DNA of 64,000 nt from Nitrospirillum amazonense. GTDB taxonomy: Bacteria > Pseudomonadota > Alphaproteobacteria > Azospirillales > Azospirillaceae. Positions 8,262 to 17,453 of the stretch are shown here, one piece after another. Location: contig NZ_VITV01000016.1 of the NCBI RefSeq assembly GCF_007828035.1, positions 1 to 64,000 on the forward strand. Direction: 5' to 3'. The position numbers and the translations under genes were made by a program. Every line of letters begins with the position of its first letter. Position 1 is the first letter of the stretch. The notes beneath the pieces were generated by a model that saw only the letters and a list, made by a program, of their open reading frames with translations, made no database searches and was not told where the DNA came from.

Positions 8262-10313
8262 CTACTCGGCTGCGACCGGTTGCGCCCCTTCCGCTTCCTG
8301 AACCTCCGGCATCGGATCGGAGGCGTCGCCGGATGACTCGGGCGTGCCGAATACCTGGCCTGGTGACCGCAGCGGGACGGGCAGCCAGCCGGTGCCGGCC
8401 AGCAATTGCTCGGCCTGTTCCACCATGTCAGGCTTGCGCAGGTGGTCGATCCGGTGGGCGGCGGCCTCCCCCTTCGCCTCGGTCACCGCCTCAATGATGC
8501 GGGCCTTGGTCACCCGGCCAAGGTAATTGCCCGCCGTCGGCGCCCAGCCAACCGACGCCAGATCCAGTTGCAGGACGTTGGCGAGGCGGTCCGCATTCCG
8601 CCGGAAGGCGGGTGAATGCTCGACGGACGAGAGCACCGCGTGAATGGTGAGCGCGGCGCAGTGGGCGAAGAGGGCCGCCATGCTGTCCGCGTCGAAACTG
8701 ACCAGGACGCCCCAGAGATCGCCGGCATCCTGGGGTAATTGCTTGCCCCAGTTCTCGTGCCGCGCCTGGATCGATTGCGCTGGCGCGCTGTCCGCCAGGC
8801 CCGGCGGCTGGATCACGAAGCTGGGGCTCCGCGCCGTGATCTGCAGGCAGGAATCCATACCGCGGCTATAGAAGGTTTGCAGGCAAAGGACATGCAGGAC
8901 GGCGATGAACGCCGTGTCCGGATCCTGCGCCAGCGCGTCACGCAGGGCCAGGGTGCGATAGGCCGTCAGTTCCATCACCAGCCGCTCCGGCAGCGGCTTC
9001 AGGCCATCCTCCTCCGCTTCCAGGTCCTGGGTGACGGTCTCGTCGGCATCCGCTGTCGCCGGCAAGGCCGGCGTCGTCGCCATGCCATCATCGCCGCCGG
9101 CAGCAGCGACCTCGGCCCCCTCCCCCGGCTCCGGCTGCGGTTCGTCCTCCGGCCGAACGAAGCCCCGATCCACCCGCAGCACGCCCTCGGGACCGATGCT
9201 GATGAAGCAGCCCGCCCGGGCCATCTCGTCCGGCCCGAACCGCCGGGGACGGTCATCCAGTTTTGCCATCTCGTCCTCGATGGCGGACAACTGCTGATCG
9301 ATGTCCTCCGGTGGAGCCTCGGGGCGGTCATAGATCTCGACCAGACGCTCATGCTGGGCCTGCAGTTCGTCACGCCGGGCCTGTTCCTCGTCCGTCATGG
9401 ACACCTCCTCGGCCATCAAACGGCGCAGGCCGGCGGCGTGCCCATAGGAGAAGTCGAGATCGGTCTCGATCCACTTCCATCCCTCCGCCGTGATCGCTTC
9501 GGCGTTGCTGGCCAGTTTCTCGGCCACCAGGCGGTCCAGCAGCGGGACATCGCACAGCCACCCGCCCTCATCGGGCGTGAACAGGTCGCGCATCACCGGC
9601 CCGCCGGCGGCGACGTAGGTGTCCAGGCCGACGAACTTGGCCCGCTTGTCCCGGACGGGAACACTGCTGGCCGTCAGCGCCTGGCGGATGTGGAAAGGCT
9701 GGCGCTGCCAATTCTGGGACCCTGCCCAGACCTGCTCCTGGTGTTCGTGGTTGTCGCTGACGCTGAAGGCCATCAACTGCTCCAGCGTGATGCCGTCCTC
9801 GGCGTAGAGGTCCAGCAGCTTGGGCGACACGGAGGCCAACCGCAGCCGCTGTTTCACCACCGCCGGCGTCACGAAGAAGCGCGCGGCGATCTCCTCCTCA
9901 TCCAGCCCCTTCTCCCGCAAGGTGTGGAAGGCGCGGAACTGGTCCAGGGGGTGCAGCGCCTCACGCTGGGTGTTCTCGGCCAGGGAGTCCTCCTCGCCCA
10001 GGCCTTCCGTACGGATGATGCAGGGGATGGGCGCCGTCTTGGTCAGGCGCTTCTGCTTCACCAGCAGTTCCAGTGCGCGGAAGCGCCGGCCGCCGGTGGG
10101 AACCTCGTACCGCCCGGTCTCCTTGCCCTCGGCATCCAGCTGCACGCGCACCGTCAGGCTCTGCAGCAGCGTGCGGCGGGCGATGTCATCCGCCAGGTCG
10201 GCGATGGACACGCCCGCCTTGACGCGGCGGACGTTGGCCTGGGACAGGACCAGCTTGTCGAAGGGAATGTCCTGAGACCGGCTCAGGGTGATCTTGGCAG
10301 GGGTAGTCGCCAT
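8262..10313 (-). CDS. ParB/RepB/Spo0J family protein
   Basis: 683 residues from the ATG at 10313, which is the first start in frame with the family pattern; the longer frame up to 10634 is unsupported. The N-terminal ParB nuclease-like domain shows GGRRFRALELL (74-84) and ENTQREALHPLDQ (113-125). A helix-turn-helix follows at EEEIAARFFVTPAVVKQRL. The long C-terminal region (beyond ~residue 230) has acidic stretches and no familiar domain. The protein is more than twice the length of chromosomal ParB and belongs to the large ParB-like proteins seen beside DUF932 and Toprim genes on alphaproteobacterial plasmids and ICEs. No ParA is adjacent, so a role in partition is uncertain. A DNA-binding or CTP-dependent regulatory role is equally possible. 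Confidence 0.82.
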   Translation of the reverse strand: MATTPAKITLSRSQDIPFDKLVLSQANVRRVKAGVSIADLADDIARRTLLQSLTVRVQLDAEGKETGRYEVPTGGRRFRALELLVKQKRLTKTAPIPCIIRTEGLGEEDSLAENTQREALHPLDQFRAFHTLREKGLDEEEIAARFFVTPAVVKQRLRLASVSPKLLDLYAEDGITLEQLMAFSVSDNHEHQEQVWAGSQNWQRQPFHIRQALTASSVPVRDKRAKFVGLDTYVAAGGPVMRDLFTPDEGGWLCDVPLLDRLVAEKLASNAEAITAEGWKWIETDLDFSYGHAAGLRRLMAEEVSMTDEEQARRDELQAQHERLVEIYDRPEAPPEDIDQQLSAIEDEMAKLDDRPRRFGPDEMARAGCFISIGPEGVLRVDRGFVRPEDEPQPEPGEGAEVAAAGGDDGMATTPALPATADADETVTQDLEAEEDGLKPLPERLVMELTAYRTLALRDALAQDPDTAFIAVLHVLCLQTFYSRGMDSCLQITARSPSFVIQPPGLADSAPAQSIQARHENWGKQLPQDAGDLWGVLVSFDADSMAALFAHCAALTIHAVLSSVEHSPAFRRNADRLANVLQLDLASVGWAPTAGNYLGRVTKARIIEAVTEAKGEAAAHRIDHLRKPDMVEQAEQLLAGTGWLPVPLRSPGQVFGTPESSGDASDPMPEVQEAEGAQPVAAE

Positions 10314-10323
10314 GGTTGGTCTC

Positions 10324-10369
10324 CACGACGGGCCGGCGGGAACTCTCTCCCGCCTTCCAACCCGTCGTG
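10324..10369 (-). promoter_or_regulatory. Leader hairpin upstream of ParB-like gene
   Basis: Arms CACGACGGG (10324-10332) and CCCGTCGTG (10361-10369) are perfectly complementary. The sequence on the far side (10370-10400) matches that beyond the equivalent hairpin upstream of DUF932 (11627-11670): both continue with GAAA-CCC and CCTTCCT stretches. The hairpin lies directly before the ribosome site of the ParB-like gene, so control of translation or transcription by the folded leader is a reasonable inference. Confidence 0.5.
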
Positions 10370-10416
10370 AAAACCCCGGCCTTCCTTTTCCTCTGACCGC
10401 CGCCGTATCCGTGGGT

Positions 10417-11616
10417 TCAGGCAGCCCGCTCCAGCAGCCTCTTGGCCCGCCCTTCCATCTCCAACCGCGCATCCTGGTGGGGTTTGTGGCGGGCCACCGC
10501 CGTAATGCCCTGAACGAAATCGAAAATGCTTTCCGGCTTGCGGCCCTCCTCGGCCAGCACGGTCTCGATGATCTTGTCGGTTTCGCCCTTGGAGAAACCC
10601 AGTTTGCGCAGGAAGTTGGCCCGGTCCTCGTCATTGTGGGCGACGATCTGGGCGCGGGCAGCCAGGATGCCGTTGACGAAGGGTACCGGCGAGGAATTGG
10701 CGAAGCGGGTCAAGGCCGGGGCCACCTCATGCGCGAACCGGTTCGCGGCGTACTTGGAGTGCCGAATGGTGATTTCCTCGAAGTCTTCCACGCCCCATAG
10801 GTTTCGGTTCTGGCAGACGGCCCGGAGGTAGAAGCTGGCCATGCCCAGGGTCTTGGCACCGACCTCCGAGTTCCAGCAGAAGAAACCCCTGAAGAAGAGG
10901 TCCGGCGAGCCATCCGCCAGCCGGCCAGCCTCGATCGGGTTCAGGTCGTCAACCAGGAACAGGAACACATCCCGGTCGGACGCATAAAGCGTCGTCGTAT
11001 CCCTGGTAACGTCGACCCGCGGGTTGTAGATGCCGGTGGACCAGTCCAGCACGCCCGGCACCTTCCAGCGGGTGTCGCCCGTGCCGTTGCCGGCGATGCG
11101 CTGTACGGCCGAGACCAGTTCGTGGTCATAGATCCGCCCATAGTCGGGCCCGGTGGCGGCACGAAGTTCGACCCGCCCGTCGTTGTCGACCTCCAGCGTC
11201 TTGATCTGCTCAGCGCGATTGGAGGCCAAGCCGTACTGGAGGTTGATACCGGCCAAGGCCGCCGGCAGCTGCCGAAGATAGGCCGCCGGTGCGCCCACCA
11301 GGCCGGCCAGTTGGCCGAAACTCCAGTGCGTCGGTGCAGCCGCCCGATCCGCCCCCGGGATCATCAGGGCCAGCGCGTCCGGATCGTCACGATCAGCCTC
11401 CACGCGAATATCAGCCGAGGGGATCGTCCTGGTTTGGCTGTGATCGGTTCGGCAGCGGACAGCGGAATAGAGGTCGCTGAGCGACAGGTAGCGCTCATCA
11501 TCCGGCCGGGAAAACCATTCCGAGGATACCCGGCCCACCCGCTGGCCGCGAGTGACGTCCACCCGATAGCCACCCCGGTGATCTTGAGCGGCATCAAGGG
11601 TTTCAACCTGGCTCAT
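10417..11616 (-). CDS. DUF932 domain protein
   Basis: 399 residues with the DUF932 pattern, a family of plasmid and phage proteins of unknown function often annotated as LGT_TIGR03299-like. Visible family features are SNRAEQIKTLEVDNDGRVEL, a central YDHELVSAVQRI segment and FFCWNSEVGAKTLGMASFY, followed by a C-terminal helical region. The ATG at 11616 follows a GC-rich leader with its own hairpin. It is first in the minus-strand series DUF932, ParB, Toprim, DUF2493, an order common on alphaproteobacterial mobile elements. That order is the main reason for calling block 1 element backbone. Confidence 0.8.
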   Translation of the reverse strand: MSQVETLDAAQDHRGGYRVDVTRGQRVGRVSSEWFSRPDDERYLSLSDLYSAVRCRTDHSQTRTIPSADIRVEADRDDPDALALMIPGADRAAAPTHWSFGQLAGLVGAPAAYLRQLPAALAGINLQYGLASNRAEQIKTLEVDNDGRVELRAATGPDYGRIYDHELVSAVQRIAGNGTGDTRWKVPGVLDWSTGIYNPRVDVTRDTTTLYASDRDVFLFLVDDLNPIEAGRLADGSPDLFFRGFFCWNSEVGAKTLGMASFYLRAVCQNRNLWGVEDFEEITIRHSKYAANRFAHEVAPALTRFANSSPVPFVNGILAARAQIVAHNDEDRANFLRKLGFSKGETDKIIETVLAEEGRKPESIFDFVQGITAVARHKPHQDARLEMEGRAKRLLERAA

Positions 11617-11626
11617 GGCACGTCTC

Positions 11627-11670
11627 CATGACGGACGCCGGAGGCCTTCCTCTGGCTGTCAGTCCGTCAC
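11627..11670 (-). promoter_or_regulatory. Leader hairpin upstream of DUF932 gene
   Basis: Arms CATGACGGAC (11627-11636) and GTCCGTCAC (11662-11670) pair with one possible wobble. The structure and the bases beyond it resemble the ParB leader at 10324-10369, although the loops differ. Two adjacent genes with the same leader design suggests a shared regulator or a shared RNA control. Confidence 0.5.
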
Positions 11671-11711
11671 GGAAACCCGAGCCTTCCTCTCACTCTCACC
11701 GCTTCAGCCTG

Positions 11712-12197
11712 TTACCTAGGACACTGGCCGCGCGCTACCGCCGGATTAACCCCACCGCGCCAGAGACCCAGCGCCAGGAATCGCGCATTACGTTCAGCGG
11801 CATCGTAGTTCGCCTGACCAGCCGGGCACGTCACAGCCCAGCCCTGGCGAACCATCATCTCCGATAAAGACTTTCCGCCAACGAAGCAGTCTTCAAGCGC
11901 CCGGTTGGTTTCCGACAAACGGCATTGGATGAGCTTGCCGGCGACCAGATTCTGCAGTGCCTGCATGGCCTGCCGACCACAGTCCCAGCTACGCCCCTGC
12001 TCATCTGTGCACTGGTCTCCCGGCTTTGGTGAGGAAACCCCCGATAGCCGATGTCGGGCACCTTCTATTTCAAGGACGCCCGCATCGCTGGCAGTGGCCG
12101 TTCCTCCCGGTTGAGCTTGGTGCTGAGGCCAAAAGACGACAGCAACTCCGACACTGAGAAGAACCACCACAGGCAGAATGATGGTGAGCGCCTTCAT
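11712..12197 (-). CDS. Staphylococcal-nuclease-like exported protein
   Basis: 161 residues. An N-terminal hydrophobic segment (about residues 4-23, ILPVVVLLSVGVAVVF) acts as a signal or anchor. The remainder follows the short SNase-like pattern found in mobile elements: an early IEGARHRLSGV strand, an ECR-like CRLSETNRALEDCFVGGKSLSEMMVRQGWA block, and YDAAERNARFLALGLWRG at the end. Canonical micrococcal nuclease acids and arginines are only partly evident, so catalysis is uncertain. Several cysteines (residues ~63, 73, 95, 104, 124) suggest disulphides in the periplasm. It sits next to the broken DUF2285 gene, with a 4-base overlap into that gene's alternative frame. Confidence 0.6.
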   Translation of the reverse strand: MKALTIILPVVVLLSVGVAVVFWPQHQAQPGGTATASDAGVLEIEGARHRLSGVSSPKPGDQCTDEQGRSWDCGRQAMQALQNLVAGKLIQCRLSETNRALEDCFVGGKSLSEMMVRQGWAVTCPAGQANYDAAERNARFLALGLWRGGVNPAVARGQCPR

Positions 12198-12315
12198 TGT
12201 TCAGTCTCCTCATCGGGGGTGAGCGCGATGGAACCATTGGGTGCGGCCCGCCCTGGCATCAAAGCCGACCTGATCAGCACCCTGCGCTTCGCCCCCAGGA
12301 CCCGCAGTCCACTAC

Positions 12316-13123
12316 TCAAGACAGCAAGGCGCGATACCCACCGCGGGACAACCGGCGACCATCCCGAACCAATCGCTGAACACGGAGACGAAGATAGTCC
12401 GACCTTCCGGACCATTCGGTCGCTGTCCGCCTTTCGCCGACCAGCGCAGTTGCAATTTCTCGCTGGGTGGCACCAGCCGACACGGCGTCGAACGCGCGTA
12501 ACTTGGCGACCCATCGGATAGCCGAAGGCTCCCGGGCATACAGGGAGCGTGGTAACCGCCCCAATCGCCGGCACATGGACAGCCGCCGCAGAGCTAGAAC
12601 TTTGCAGTCGATATCGCGCATTCCGCGCAAGGTGCAGATTAGGTGGACTGGCCCTTCCAGCAGGGTGCCGGAAGTGACGGCGACCTGAAGCTGGCGCTGC
12701 CCGTCGCTCAGCAGCAGATGTTCGGCGCCGTCGGGGAGGCGCAGAATCGACACGAGGTTGCTGACCAGCCGCCAATCGAACAAGTCTGCCATCTCGGCGT
12801 AGCGGCCCGCCGGCTCCGCAACGAGCGGAACAATGGCAGGGTGCGCAGAAGGGTCCCAGAACACCCGTCCCCTGTCTGACAAATCGGCGAAAGAGAACCC
12901 CCCAGGCTTTCAAAGAAGAGAGGTCCCCCACTGCAGTGAGGACTTGCCCCTCTCTGCGGAAGTGAGGTGAAAGTCCACCCAACTGCGTTCGGAATTCTCC
13001 ATTGCGCTTAAGCCACTCCCAGGCCCAGCCGACCCTATCAAGGGTTAGTAGAGCGCGATAGCTGGCGCCATTCCGCCAATCGGGGGCAACGTGAAACGAT
13101 GCAGTAGGTGTCTCGTCCTGCAT
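12316..13123 (-). pseudogene. DUF6499/DUF2285 regulator, frameshifted
   Basis: The N-terminal part begins at the ATG at 13123 with a GGAGG ribosome site. It has the DUF6499 pattern (PDWRNGASYRALLTLDRVGWAWEWLKRN) and runs in frame to about 12905. The C-terminal part (FADLSDRGRVFWDP and then the DUF2285 helical domain ending at 12316) lies in another frame. Removing one base from the run of six C at 12898-12903 joins them into a family-like KAWGFSFADLSDRGRVFW. The whole gene would encode about 269 residues, a normal length for this family of transfer-linked regulators. It is either a real pseudogene, a phase-variable gene, or a homopolymer read error. Confidence 0.75.
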
Positions 13124-13130
13124 GGCATTC

Positions 13131-13474
13131 CTCCATTGCTTCCCGGAGCCTGGATCGCGCCGCGCGCGGTGCTTAATCGGCTTTTAATTGAATAACTGCT
13201 ATCAATGATTATCGATCCGAACTTCACAAAAAACTTCCAAATTCGCGCGGCGAATGTCAAATGGGCGCTGAACTTTCGCTTATGCATTTATTAATAATAT
13301 ACCCATAGATGAATCGCCACATACCACCTCAGGTGTATGAAATTTTAATATTATACATAATAATAGAAAGAAATTAAAATTACCACAGAATTCCCAATAT
13401 GTGAGTTTTGGGCAAAAACAAACCGAAATTGCACGATATCGCATCGATCTTTGACTACACACGTGAATGACTAC
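13131..13474. other. AT-rich gap between element backbone and catabolic island
   Basis: About 340 bp with no gene. Base composition drops sharply from the GC-rich flanks to AT-rich between about 13180 and 13440. An imperfect palindrome (CATACCACCT near 13319 and AGGTGTATG to 13338) could be an operator of the neighbouring AraC gene. The composition break coincides with the change from mobile-element genes to catabolic genes. No attachment-site repeat could be identified by eye. Confidence 0.5.
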
Positions 13475-14359
13475 ATGGATAGGTATCTTTTCGTGGATTT
13501 TATGGCGGATGCTTTGCCAGCCGGTATCACGACCCAGCGTCGCATCCGGCAGCGACATCTTATTGTCGGCCAATATACCCTGGATCGTTGTCATGAAATT
13601 CGTTTTGGGTCACCACAATTTCTTCTACTCCAAAATGACGGCCCTCCGCACACATTAACTTGGCACACCCCAGGAAATCCGACACCGAATCGACAGCACG
13701 TTAAATTAGGAGAAATCAATATTATTCCACCTGAAACAATATTATATGCTAGCTGGCCCGAACAAATATCCACATTCATTGTTGCTTTGACTCCAAATTT
13801 TGTTGTCAGCACCCTGAAAACATTTCCCCCCAGTCGAATAGTGGCAGGGGCAGGCCCTTGGATTGGAATAGATGATCCCATGTTACTGAATATTTCCGCT
13901 GTCCTACGGGGGCGGCTTGACCATCGATCTCATGATGATTCCACCTATCTGCCGCTGGCAGGGAATCTTCTCATCACCCGAGCCTATGAACTCTTCGCTG
14001 GCCATACGGTTAGGCAACCGTTGGCGGCAGGCGGCCTCGGGCTTATGAGACAGCGGCACATTCTGGCCTTCATTGATGGTCGACTTCAGGAATCGCTCAC
14101 CCTCTGCCGCCTGGCGCGCGAAGCCGGTCTAAGCCCCGATCACTTCGGTAGAGCATTTAGAATCAGCGTGGGATTGTCGCCCCTCCAGTACATTACCCAG
14201 CGGCGCATCTCGATGGCCAAAGAGGCCCTACTCACCCCCAATCGCACCATAACGGACATCGCAATGGCGCTCGGCTTTGCAAGCCCCAGCCATTTTTCTG
14301 ATGCGTTCCGCAAGGCTACTGGCGTTGCACCTTCGAAATGGCGGCGCGAGCGTAACTAG
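13475..14359 (+). CDS. AraC-family transcriptional regulator
   Basis: 294 residues from the ATG at 13475; in-frame TTG (13451) and GTG (13463) starts are also possible, as none has a clear ribosome site. The C-terminal ~100 residues hold the two AraC helix-turn-helix units: LCRLAREAGLSPDHFGRAFR followed by LSPLQYITQRRI, and ITDIAMALGFASPSHFSDAFRKATG followed by APSKWRRER. The N-terminal ~190 residues are a putative ligand-binding domain that I cannot match to a specific effector. The 5' third is AT-rich like the gap before it. It is convergent with a TonB receptor gene, suggesting local control of uptake or of the island. Confidence 0.82.
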   Translation: MDRYLFVDFMADALPAGITTQRRIRQRHLIVGQYTLDRCHEIRFGSPQFLLLQNDGPPHTLTWHTPGNPTPNRQHVKLGEINIIPPETILYASWPEQISTFIVALTPNFVVSTLKTFPPSRIVAGAGPWIGIDDPMLLNISAVLRGRLDHRSHDDSTYLPLAGNLLITRAYELFAGHTVRQPLAAGGLGLMRQRHILAFIDGRLQESLTLCRLAREAGLSPDHFGRAFRISVGLSPLQYITQRRISMAKEALLTPNRTITDIAMALGFASPSHFSDAFRKATGVAPSKWRRERN

Positions 14360-14457
14360 TCACAACCACGCTTCTAGCTTGGCGCAAGAATCGCTTGTCC
14401 AAGCCACACTTTGAATTTGAAGCAGCCGGCCGAACGGTCGCAACATTCGGATTATGT

Positions 14458-14489
14458 GGTGAGGAACGATCAGAAGATCGTCCCTCACC
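14458..14489. terminator. Bidirectional terminator hairpin
   Basis: A 14-bp stem, GGTGAGGAACGATC (14458-14471) and GATCGTCCCTCACC (14476-14489), with a 4-nt loop and a single A-C mismatch that becomes a G-U pair on the minus strand. It lies between the convergent AraC and TonB-receptor genes, where a shared terminator is expected. No strong T-tract follows on either side. Confidence 0.6.
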
Positions 14490-14539
14490 AAATCTAGATA
14501 CAGGATAAGCCAGGAGTCAGGGCCGGAAAATCAGTTCCC

Positions 14540-17011
14540 TCAAAACTCATAGGACAGCGTCATCCCCAGTTCCCGCGGCCGGGTCGTGCTGACCAGACGG
14601 TAGCCGGAGTTGAAGGCGGGACCGGCGGTCTCTGCAAAATAGGGCGGCGTGGCGAGATAAGTGCCCACGACCGACGGATAGCTGGCGTTGGCGCTGTTGA
14701 TGGCGGTGATCTCCCGCGTGTCGAACAGGTTTTTGGCGAACAGGGTCAGGCTCCACCGGTCGTCCTTGCCGCGGACACCGACATAGAGGTTCATCTGGGT
14801 GATGTCGTTGAACTGGTAATGATCGACAGAGGAATAGAACCCCGGTTGATAGGTCACCAGCGCCCGGATGAAGGGCTGCACCGCCCCCACGTCGAAATCA
14901 TATTCGGTGTTGGCCGACAGGTGAAACTTGGAGGTCTGGGCGATCCGGCCGTTGTAGGGGCAATAGGACACGCCCACCGTCGGGGTATTCAGGATGGGCG
15001 TGCCGTTGGCGTCGAAGATGTTGCACGGCATCTGGCCGTTCTCATAGTGCGCATCGACATAGCTGACGTTGGCACCAGCGGTCCAGTTGTCGAGAATCTG
15101 GCCACGGAGCTGGGCCTCGATACCGGTCGAGCTGACGTTCCCGTTCCAGTTCAGTTGCAGGGTGGAGTCCACGATCCCCGGCCCGTAGAGACCGTCGGAC
15201 GCATTGATGGTATCAGTCGTGCGACCGATGTAGTTGGTGAAGTCCTGGTGGAAGACGTCGACATTGGCCGACAGCCGGTTGCCCAGGAAACTGCCCTTCA
15301 GGCCCAATTCGTAGGAATTGGAGGACTCGTTCTTCGCGACGATCAACGCGCTATTCAGCTGCGCCGTCACACCGACCGAGGCCGGGCCGACACGGTAGGA
15401 ACGCCCATAGCTGATGTAGGTGGAAATGTCATCGGTCAGCTTATAGGTCAGGTTGGCGCCGCCGGTCACATAGTCCTGCGACCGGTAGGCCGCGCTGTTG
15501 GGCAGCGTCCCAAAGTTGTCGTAGACCGTGGTCCCGGCCGAACTGACGGTCAGGAAGCTCTGTTGCTGGCTGCGGGAATGAGTGTAGCGGGCACCCACCT
15601 GCAACCCCAGTTGGTCGGTGAACTGGAAGCTGTTGCTGGCATAGAGCGAGGACACATACGTGGTCCCCGGAACGGTGATCCTGACATTCACCGGAATGAC
15701 ATTGTAGAAGGGATAGAATGAACCCGGCTGAGGTGGGGAAGGATACAGCCCGGTCAGGAACTGGTCATTGGGCTGGGTTGTGGTCGTCGGCGTACCTTCT
15801 GAATAGTAGGAGACACCTACCAAGTAGTTCCAAAAATTCTGGCCATTGGACTGCAAGCGCAATTCGGCGGACCGGATGTAATAGCTAATGTGATTTTTCT
15901 GGAGCTGTTGGTAACCAGGTAGGCTATTCCCCACATCAAGATCGACCAGCTGGTTCAGGACAGCCTGTTGATCACCGGCGTTCAGCACCAGGGTGGCCGG
16001 CCCCAGATCCCAGGAGCCTTCAAAGGTGATCAAGTTGGTTTCGCTGACGAATTGCGGGATGCCGTCGGCCACCGCGATGTAGTCGTCGGCACCGGCGACC
16101 GGACCGTTGGCGGCCAGCTTCACCGTGGGCGGAAAACCCGGCCCCGACGCCAGAATGGAATTGCCGTTGCCGGCCACCTGCTGGAACTGAACATTCCGGC
16201 TTTTCATGTACTGGTCGGTCACGACGAACTGCAAGTCGGGCGTCGGATCATATTCCACCGTGGCACGCACGCTGCCCGTGCGGCCGTGCGACCGCTCGCC
16301 ATTGTTGACGTTCCGAACGTCATTGATCCGGTTGCCGTCGAGGACACCGGCAACACGAACGGCCAGCACATTGTCGACGATGGGGGCGTTGATCGCGCCC
16401 TGCACGTTCCGCCCGCCCCGGTCCGACACCGTCATCTGGGCATAGCCCCCAACCTTGTCCATGTCAGGCTTGCGGGTGGTGATGGTGATGGCGCCCGCCG
16501 GGGCCGTCCGTCCACGCAACAGGCCCTGTGGCCCGCGCAGGACCTCGACCTGGCTGACGTCATAGAGCGAGGTGAAGGCCGTCTGCGCGTCGATGTTGAT
16601 CTCGTTGAAATAGACATCGACCGCCGGCGCCGATCCCGTATCGGGATCGAAGGGAATGCCACGCAATGTGGCGGCCTGGTTGCGTCCGGTGGTGTTCGCG
16701 ATCTCAAGCCCCGGCGTCAGCTGCTGGACATCCTGCACCGCCAGGATGTTGTACTTCGCCATGTCCGCCGAGGACACGGCATCGACCGCCATCGGCACAT
16801 CCTTCAGCGCCTGGGAATGGCGGGTCGCGGTGACGATGATTTCCTCAAGCTCCGTCGCTCCCTGGCTATCCGACGCGCCGGATGCGGCGACAGGCTGGGC
16901 CCGTGCGGTGGTGGCCAAACACAAGGACAAGGCGGCGACCCCCGCCAGTGTTGCACCAGCGAAACTGCCACCAAGCGTGGACGCACCTCGGGCGTATGAA
17001 CGCAAAGACAT
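14540..17011 (-). CDS. TonB-dependent outer-membrane receptor
   Basis: 823 residues from the ATG at 17011, which has an excellent GGGGAGGGAAGAC ribosome site. The signal peptide covers about residues 1-39 and ends ATTARAQP. A TonB-box-like EEIIVTATR follows, then the plug domain (DVPMAVDAVSSADM, LRGPQGLLRGRTAPAGAI) and a long beta-barrel ending in an aromatic residue (LGMTLSYEF). It should import a large hydrophobic or chelated substrate across the outer membrane with TonB energy. The context points to steroids, but the barrel gives no direct proof. One copy of the island's 30-bp dyad lies 122 bp upstream. Confidence 0.88.
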   Translation of the reverse strand: MSLRSYARGASTLGGSFAGATLAGVAALSLCLATTARAQPVAASGASDSQGATELEEIIVTATRHSQALKDVPMAVDAVSSADMAKYNILAVQDVQQLTPGLEIANTTGRNQAATLRGIPFDPDTGSAPAVDVYFNEINIDAQTAFTSLYDVSQVEVLRGPQGLLRGRTAPAGAITITTRKPDMDKVGGYAQMTVSDRGGRNVQGAINAPIVDNVLAVRVAGVLDGNRINDVRNVNNGERSHGRTGSVRATVEYDPTPDLQFVVTDQYMKSRNVQFQQVAGNGNSILASGPGFPPTVKLAANGPVAGADDYIAVADGIPQFVSETNLITFEGSWDLGPATLVLNAGDQQAVLNQLVDLDVGNSLPGYQQLQKNHISYYIRSAELRLQSNGQNFWNYLVGVSYYSEGTPTTTTQPNDQFLTGLYPSPPQPGSFYPFYNVIPVNVRITVPGTTYVSSLYASNSFQFTDQLGLQVGARYTHSRSQQQSFLTVSSAGTTVYDNFGTLPNSAAYRSQDYVTGGANLTYKLTDDISTYISYGRSYRVGPASVGVTAQLNSALIVAKNESSNSYELGLKGSFLGNRLSANVDVFHQDFTNYIGRTTDTINASDGLYGPGIVDSTLQLNWNGNVSSTGIEAQLRGQILDNWTAGANVSYVDAHYENGQMPCNIFDANGTPILNTPTVGVSYCPYNGRIAQTSKFHLSANTEYDFDVGAVQPFIRALVTYQPGFYSSVDHYQFNDITQMNLYVGVRGKDDRWSLTLFAKNLFDTREITAINSANASYPSVVGTYLATPPYFAETAGPAFNSGYRLVSTTRPRELGMTLSYEF

Positions 17012-17132
17012 GTCTTCCCTCCCCGTATGCCGCAGGCTTGTTTCCGCCTCGGCTCTTTGACTTTTGACTAATTCGGCGAGCCCAATCGCCGGAGACGCAG
17101 TTTCCCGTCGCGCCAATCACCCTTCCGGCAAT

Positions 17133-17162
17133 TGCGATGTCTGCACTATCATCTTTTACGCA
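17133..17162. promoter_or_regulatory. Putative island operator (dyad), site 1
   Basis: TGCGAT, 18 bases, TACGCA, continuing AAATAACG. It is 122 bp upstream of the TonB receptor start at 17011. The same hexamer pair with the same 18-base spacing recurs across the island. A further TACGCA (17186-17191) and a TGCGCA (17196-17201) lie close by. Confidence 0.5.
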
Positions 17163-17201
17163 AATAACGGCTTCATAGTACATGATACGCACTATTGCGC
17201 A

Positions 17202-17453
17202 ACATCTCTATGTAGTGGCGCCGCATTTTGGCGGTCATTGTGGCCAAGAACCCCACTTTGCGTAGCCGCGATGGCCGGCGGCCCTCAGAGCACGGCGACG
17301 CATCCGCGCCATATCCGCGGACAAACTCGCGGGCATGGCGCGGCACACGGCGAAGGCACGCGCGTGAATGGGGTCAAAGGGGCTCTTGCAAGGCACCCGG
17401 CCTTCAATTGGCCAAGCCACCGGGTTCCGGCAGGGTGCGATAAACAGATCGCT
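17202..17453. other. Gap without recognisable gene
   Basis: Remainder of the space between the TonB receptor's operator region and the small membrane-protein gene. It returns to high GC. Frames here show no ribosome site and no family pattern. I see no hairpin or repeat. Confidence 0.4.

Noticed and set aside
8262-10313. Replication or partition origin (parS/oriV) next to the ParB-like gene
   Set aside because: No ParA, no RepA/RepC and no recognisable parS cluster were seen, so an origin is not claimed.
8739-10370. A 543-codon plus-strand frame opposite the ParB-like gene
   Set aside because: Shadow of the ParB-like coding sequence, with no ribosome site or domain.
17186-17225. Extra TACGCA/TGCGCA hexamers near site 1 as an eleventh operator
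   Set aside because: The correctly spaced partner is only GCCGCA, too weak to count.
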